Shown piece by piece: positions 6,179-7,755 of a stretch of DNA of 7,755 nucleotides. Both the position numbers and the translations under genes were made by a program. Source of the stretch: Porticoccaceae bacterium (GTDB lineage: Bacteria > Pseudomonadota > Gammaproteobacteria > Pseudomonadales > Porticoccaceae); contig PALW01000055.1 in assembly GCA_002710745.1 (NCBI GenBank), positions 1 to 7,755 on the forward strand, given 5' to 3'. The notes under the pieces are model-generated. The model was not told the origin of the DNA. It saw nothing but the letters and a program-made list of their open reading frames with translations, and did not search any database. How positions within the stretch are numbered: position 1 is the first letter of the stretch; each line of letters starts with the position of its first letter.

Positions 6179-7659
6179 AGGTAAAAACGAGAATAGCGCC
6201 TTCTCCTACAGGAGATCCTCACGTTGGAACTGCCTATGTCGCTTTGTTCAACATGTTATTTGCGAAAGCAAATGAGGGGACATTCACTCTTAGAATTGAA
6301 GATACAGACCGAGTGCGATCAACGATTGAATCCGAGAATGAAATACTATCCTCACTCAATTGGTTAGGAATTGATTGGGAAGAGGGTCCAGATAAGTCAG
6401 GACCATATGGACCGTATCGCCAAAGCGAGCGATCTTCAATATATCAGGAAAAGGTTCAGGAGCTTTTGGATCAAGGTAAGGCGTTTAAGTGTTTTTGTAC
6501 TCCAGAGCGACTTGCCGAGTTGAGAAAGAGTCAAGTCCTCCAGAAAAAAACTCCTGGATATGATGGTAAGTGCTTATCTTTGAGTGCTGACGAGATCGCG
6601 CGCTTGGAAGAAAATAATACTCCTTTTGTTGTTCGAATGAAAAAACCTGACAAGGGAACATGTGAATTCGAAGATATGTTAAGAGGCACTATCTCGATCG
6701 ACTGGGATCAAATTGATATGCAGGTGCTTCTGAAAGCAGATGGTATGCCCACATATCATCTTGCAAATGTTGTTGATGATCATCTAATGGGTATCACCCA
6801 CATTATTCGAGGAGAAGAATGGATAAATTCTGCGCCAAAACATATTTTGCTTTATCAGTATTTTGGATGGGATGTGCCAAAATTCTGTCACTTACCATTA
6901 CTTAGAAATCCAGATAAATCAAAATTATCAAAAAGAAAAAATCCAACCAGTATTCTATATTATAAAGACAAAGGTTTTTTGCCTGAGGCTCTGTTAAATT
7001 ACTTAGGCAGAATGGGGTGGTCAATGCCCGATGAGCGAGAAAAGTTCAATCTTAATGATATGTTAGATGTCTTTGATATAAATAGAATTTCTTTAGGGGG
7101 ACCTATTTTTGATGTTGACAAGCTTGAGTGGTTGAATGGTTTGTGGATCCGCGATGAATTATCCGTTGATGACTTAGCTAGAAGATTAAGAAAAATAATA
7201 TCTAATGAAAAAGATCTCGAGAAACTCATTCCTCTAGCGAAGCCGCGAATGCGATTATTGACCGATTATGAAAAGGTCACTAATTTTTTGTTTGTTGAGA
7301 AGCTCGATATCAACAGAGATAGTTTTAATTCTCTAGGACTGGATGAAATATCCATAATGAAAATTCTTCAGTTTACGATCTGGAGTTTGGATGAAATTGA
7401 TGAGTGGAACCGAGACTCAATTTTTAAAGCATTAAAAAATATAGCGGATGGTCTTCAACTTAAGCTTAAGAAATTTTTAGCACCTATCTTTGTGTCTATT
7501 GCGGGGACAACAAGCTCGATTTCTGTTATGGATTCGATCTCTATTTTAGGTCAGAGTAAAAGTATTGATCGAATAAATTATGCTCTTACTGTGATGGGGG
7601 TATTGTCACAAGTACAGTCCACTCAGTTTTTTAAAGAGTATTCGGAATTAAAATCTTAA
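6175..7659 (+). CDS. gltX: Glutamate--tRNA ligase (GluRS)
   Basis: Class I aminoacyl-tRNA synthetase that charges tRNA-Glu with glutamate in the cytoplasm; essential for translation. The 494-residue length is normal for the bacterial enzyme. The Rossmann catalytic domain has RIAPSPTGDPHVGT at 6-19 (HIGH-type motif as HVGT), LRIEDTD at 39-45, and the KMSKS-type loop as KLSKR at 250-254. C106, C108, Y129 and C133 form a CxC-x20-Y-x3-C pattern, a likely structural zinc site. LLNYLGRMGWSMPDEREKF at 273-291 and SLGGPIFDVDKLEWLNG at 306-322 are typical of gammaproteobacterial GluRS. Residues from about 330 on are the less conserved helical anticodon-binding part; its presence rules out the short GluQ-type (YadB) paralogue. 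ATG 6175 gives the expected N-terminus. It lies 28 bases after the GloB-like gene and is followed by a tRNA gene. Confidence 0.97.
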   Translation: MKVKTRIAPSPTGDPHVGTAYVALFNMLFAKANEGTFTLRIEDTDRVRSTIESENEILSSLNWLGIDWEEGPDKSGPYGPYRQSERSSIYQEKVQELLDQGKAFKCFCTPERLAELRKSQVLQKKTPGYDGKCLSLSADEIARLEENNTPFVVRMKKPDKGTCEFEDMLRGTISIDWDQIDMQVLLKADGMPTYHLANVVDDHLMGITHIIRGEEWINSAPKHILLYQYFGWDVPKFCHLPLLRNPDKSKLSKRKNPTSILYYKDKGFLPEALLNYLGRMGWSMPDEREKFNLNDMLDVFDINRISLGGPIFDVDKLEWLNGLWIRDELSVDDLARRLRKIISNEKDLEKLIPLAKPRMRLLTDYEKVTNFLFVEKLDINRDSFNSLGLDEISIMKILQFTIWSLDEIDEWNRDSIFKALKNIADGLQLKLKKFLAPIFVSIAGTTSSISVMDSISILGQSKSIDRINYALTVMGVLSQVQSTQFFKEYSELKS

Positions 7660-7673
7660 ATTTACAGATTTTA
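7649..7673 (+). repeat. AT-rich inverted repeat over the gltX stop codon
   Basis: TAAAATCT (7649-7656) and AGATTTTA (7666-7673) pair perfectly over eight bases around a 9-base loop that contains the TAA stop. The stem is nearly all A-T and has no proper T run after it, so it is at most a weak terminator or a 3'-end-protecting hairpin; gltX transcripts may run on into the tRNA gene. Confidence 0.4.
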
Positions 7674-7680
7674 GATTATC

Positions 7681-7709
7681 TTGACTTGAATGTTTCTCAT
7701 TCATATTAT
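7681..7709 (+). promoter_or_regulatory. Sigma-70-type promoter of the tRNA gene
   Basis: TTGACT (7681-7686) matches the -35 consensus at five of six positions and TATTAT (7704-7709) matches the -10 at five of six, with the ideal 17-base spacer. The predicted start of transcription is about 7715-7717, roughly ten bases before the mature tRNA 5' end. This is the best promoter in the window and suits a strongly expressed stable RNA. Confidence 0.8.
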
Positions 7710-7725
7710 GGTGTGGATTTTGATC

Positions 7726-7755
7726 GGGGCCTTAGCTCAGCTGGGAGAGCGCAAC
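7726..7755 (+). tRNA. tRNA gene, 5' part, probably tRNA-Ala (cut by the window end)
   Basis: The first 30 bases of a tRNA are present: acceptor strand GGGGCCT (7726-7732), T8 and A9, D-stem GCTC (7735-7738) paired with GAGC (7747-7750) around loop AGCTGGGA, G26, and the first four bases of the anticodon stem, CAAC. The anticodon lies beyond the window, so identity is inferred: the GGGG acceptor start and the AGCTCAGCTGGGAGAGCGC segment are typical of bacterial tRNA-Ala, and a tRNA-Ala gene after gltX is known in Pseudomonas. Confidence 0.9.

Noticed and set aside
6175..7659. GluQ-type (YadB) or glutaminyl-tRNA synthetase identity
   Set aside because: The protein has a full-length C-terminal anticodon-binding region, unlike GluQ, and bacterial GluRS signatures such as SLGGPIFD and LLNYLGRMGWS.
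7726..7755. Integration site (att) at the tRNA gene
   Set aside because: Only the 5' part of the tRNA is in view; no integrase and no duplicated tRNA fragment are present in the window.

Overview
The window (about 40% G+C by eye) reads as chromosomal DNA from a gammaproteobacterium, probably an AT-rich, free-living aerobe. The best clue is gltX: its sequence closely follows the glutamyl-tRNA synthetase of Pseudomonas-like gammaproteobacteria, and a tRNA gene (probably tRNA-Ala) follows it, an arrangement also known in Pseudomonas. The other genes (catalase-peroxidase, glyoxalase II-like hydrolase, MFS exporter) fit this but do not narrow it. There is no sign of a phage, insertion sequence, CRISPR array, defence island or integration site.

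Layout. Bases 1-1356 (+) hold the C-terminal 451 residues of a catalase-peroxidase, KatG; the window edge falls just after the codon expected for the proximal haem histidine. A hairpin terminator follows at 1366-1403. A short intergenic region with a -10 box inside a small dyad leads to an EntS-like MFS exporter (1538-2827, +). This runs head-on into a convergent secreted protein (2828-5248, -). The two stop codons abut with no spacer, forming the palindrome TAGCTA. The secreted protein combines a signal peptide, a TolB-like beta-propeller and a PHP-type (CehA/McbA-like) metallohydrolase domain. A compact divergent promoter region (5249-5366) separates it from a glyoxalase II-like metallo-beta-lactamase-fold hydrolase (5367-6146, +). 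Twenty-eight bases later comes gltX (6175-7659, +), and the window ends in the first 30 bases of a tRNA gene (from 7726) with a clear sigma-70-type promoter at 7681-7709.

How the genes relate. KatG (peroxide removal) and the GloB-like hydrolase (thioester hydrolysis in methylglyoxal detoxification) are both stress housekeeping, but they lie in separate transcription units and nothing shows they act together. The GloB-like gene and gltX are probably co-transcribed because of their orientation and spacing. The MFS exporter and the propeller/PHP protein have unknown substrates. Most of the window is ordinary core genome. The least understood item is the exported propeller/PHP hydrolase; I found no convincing new multi-gene system.
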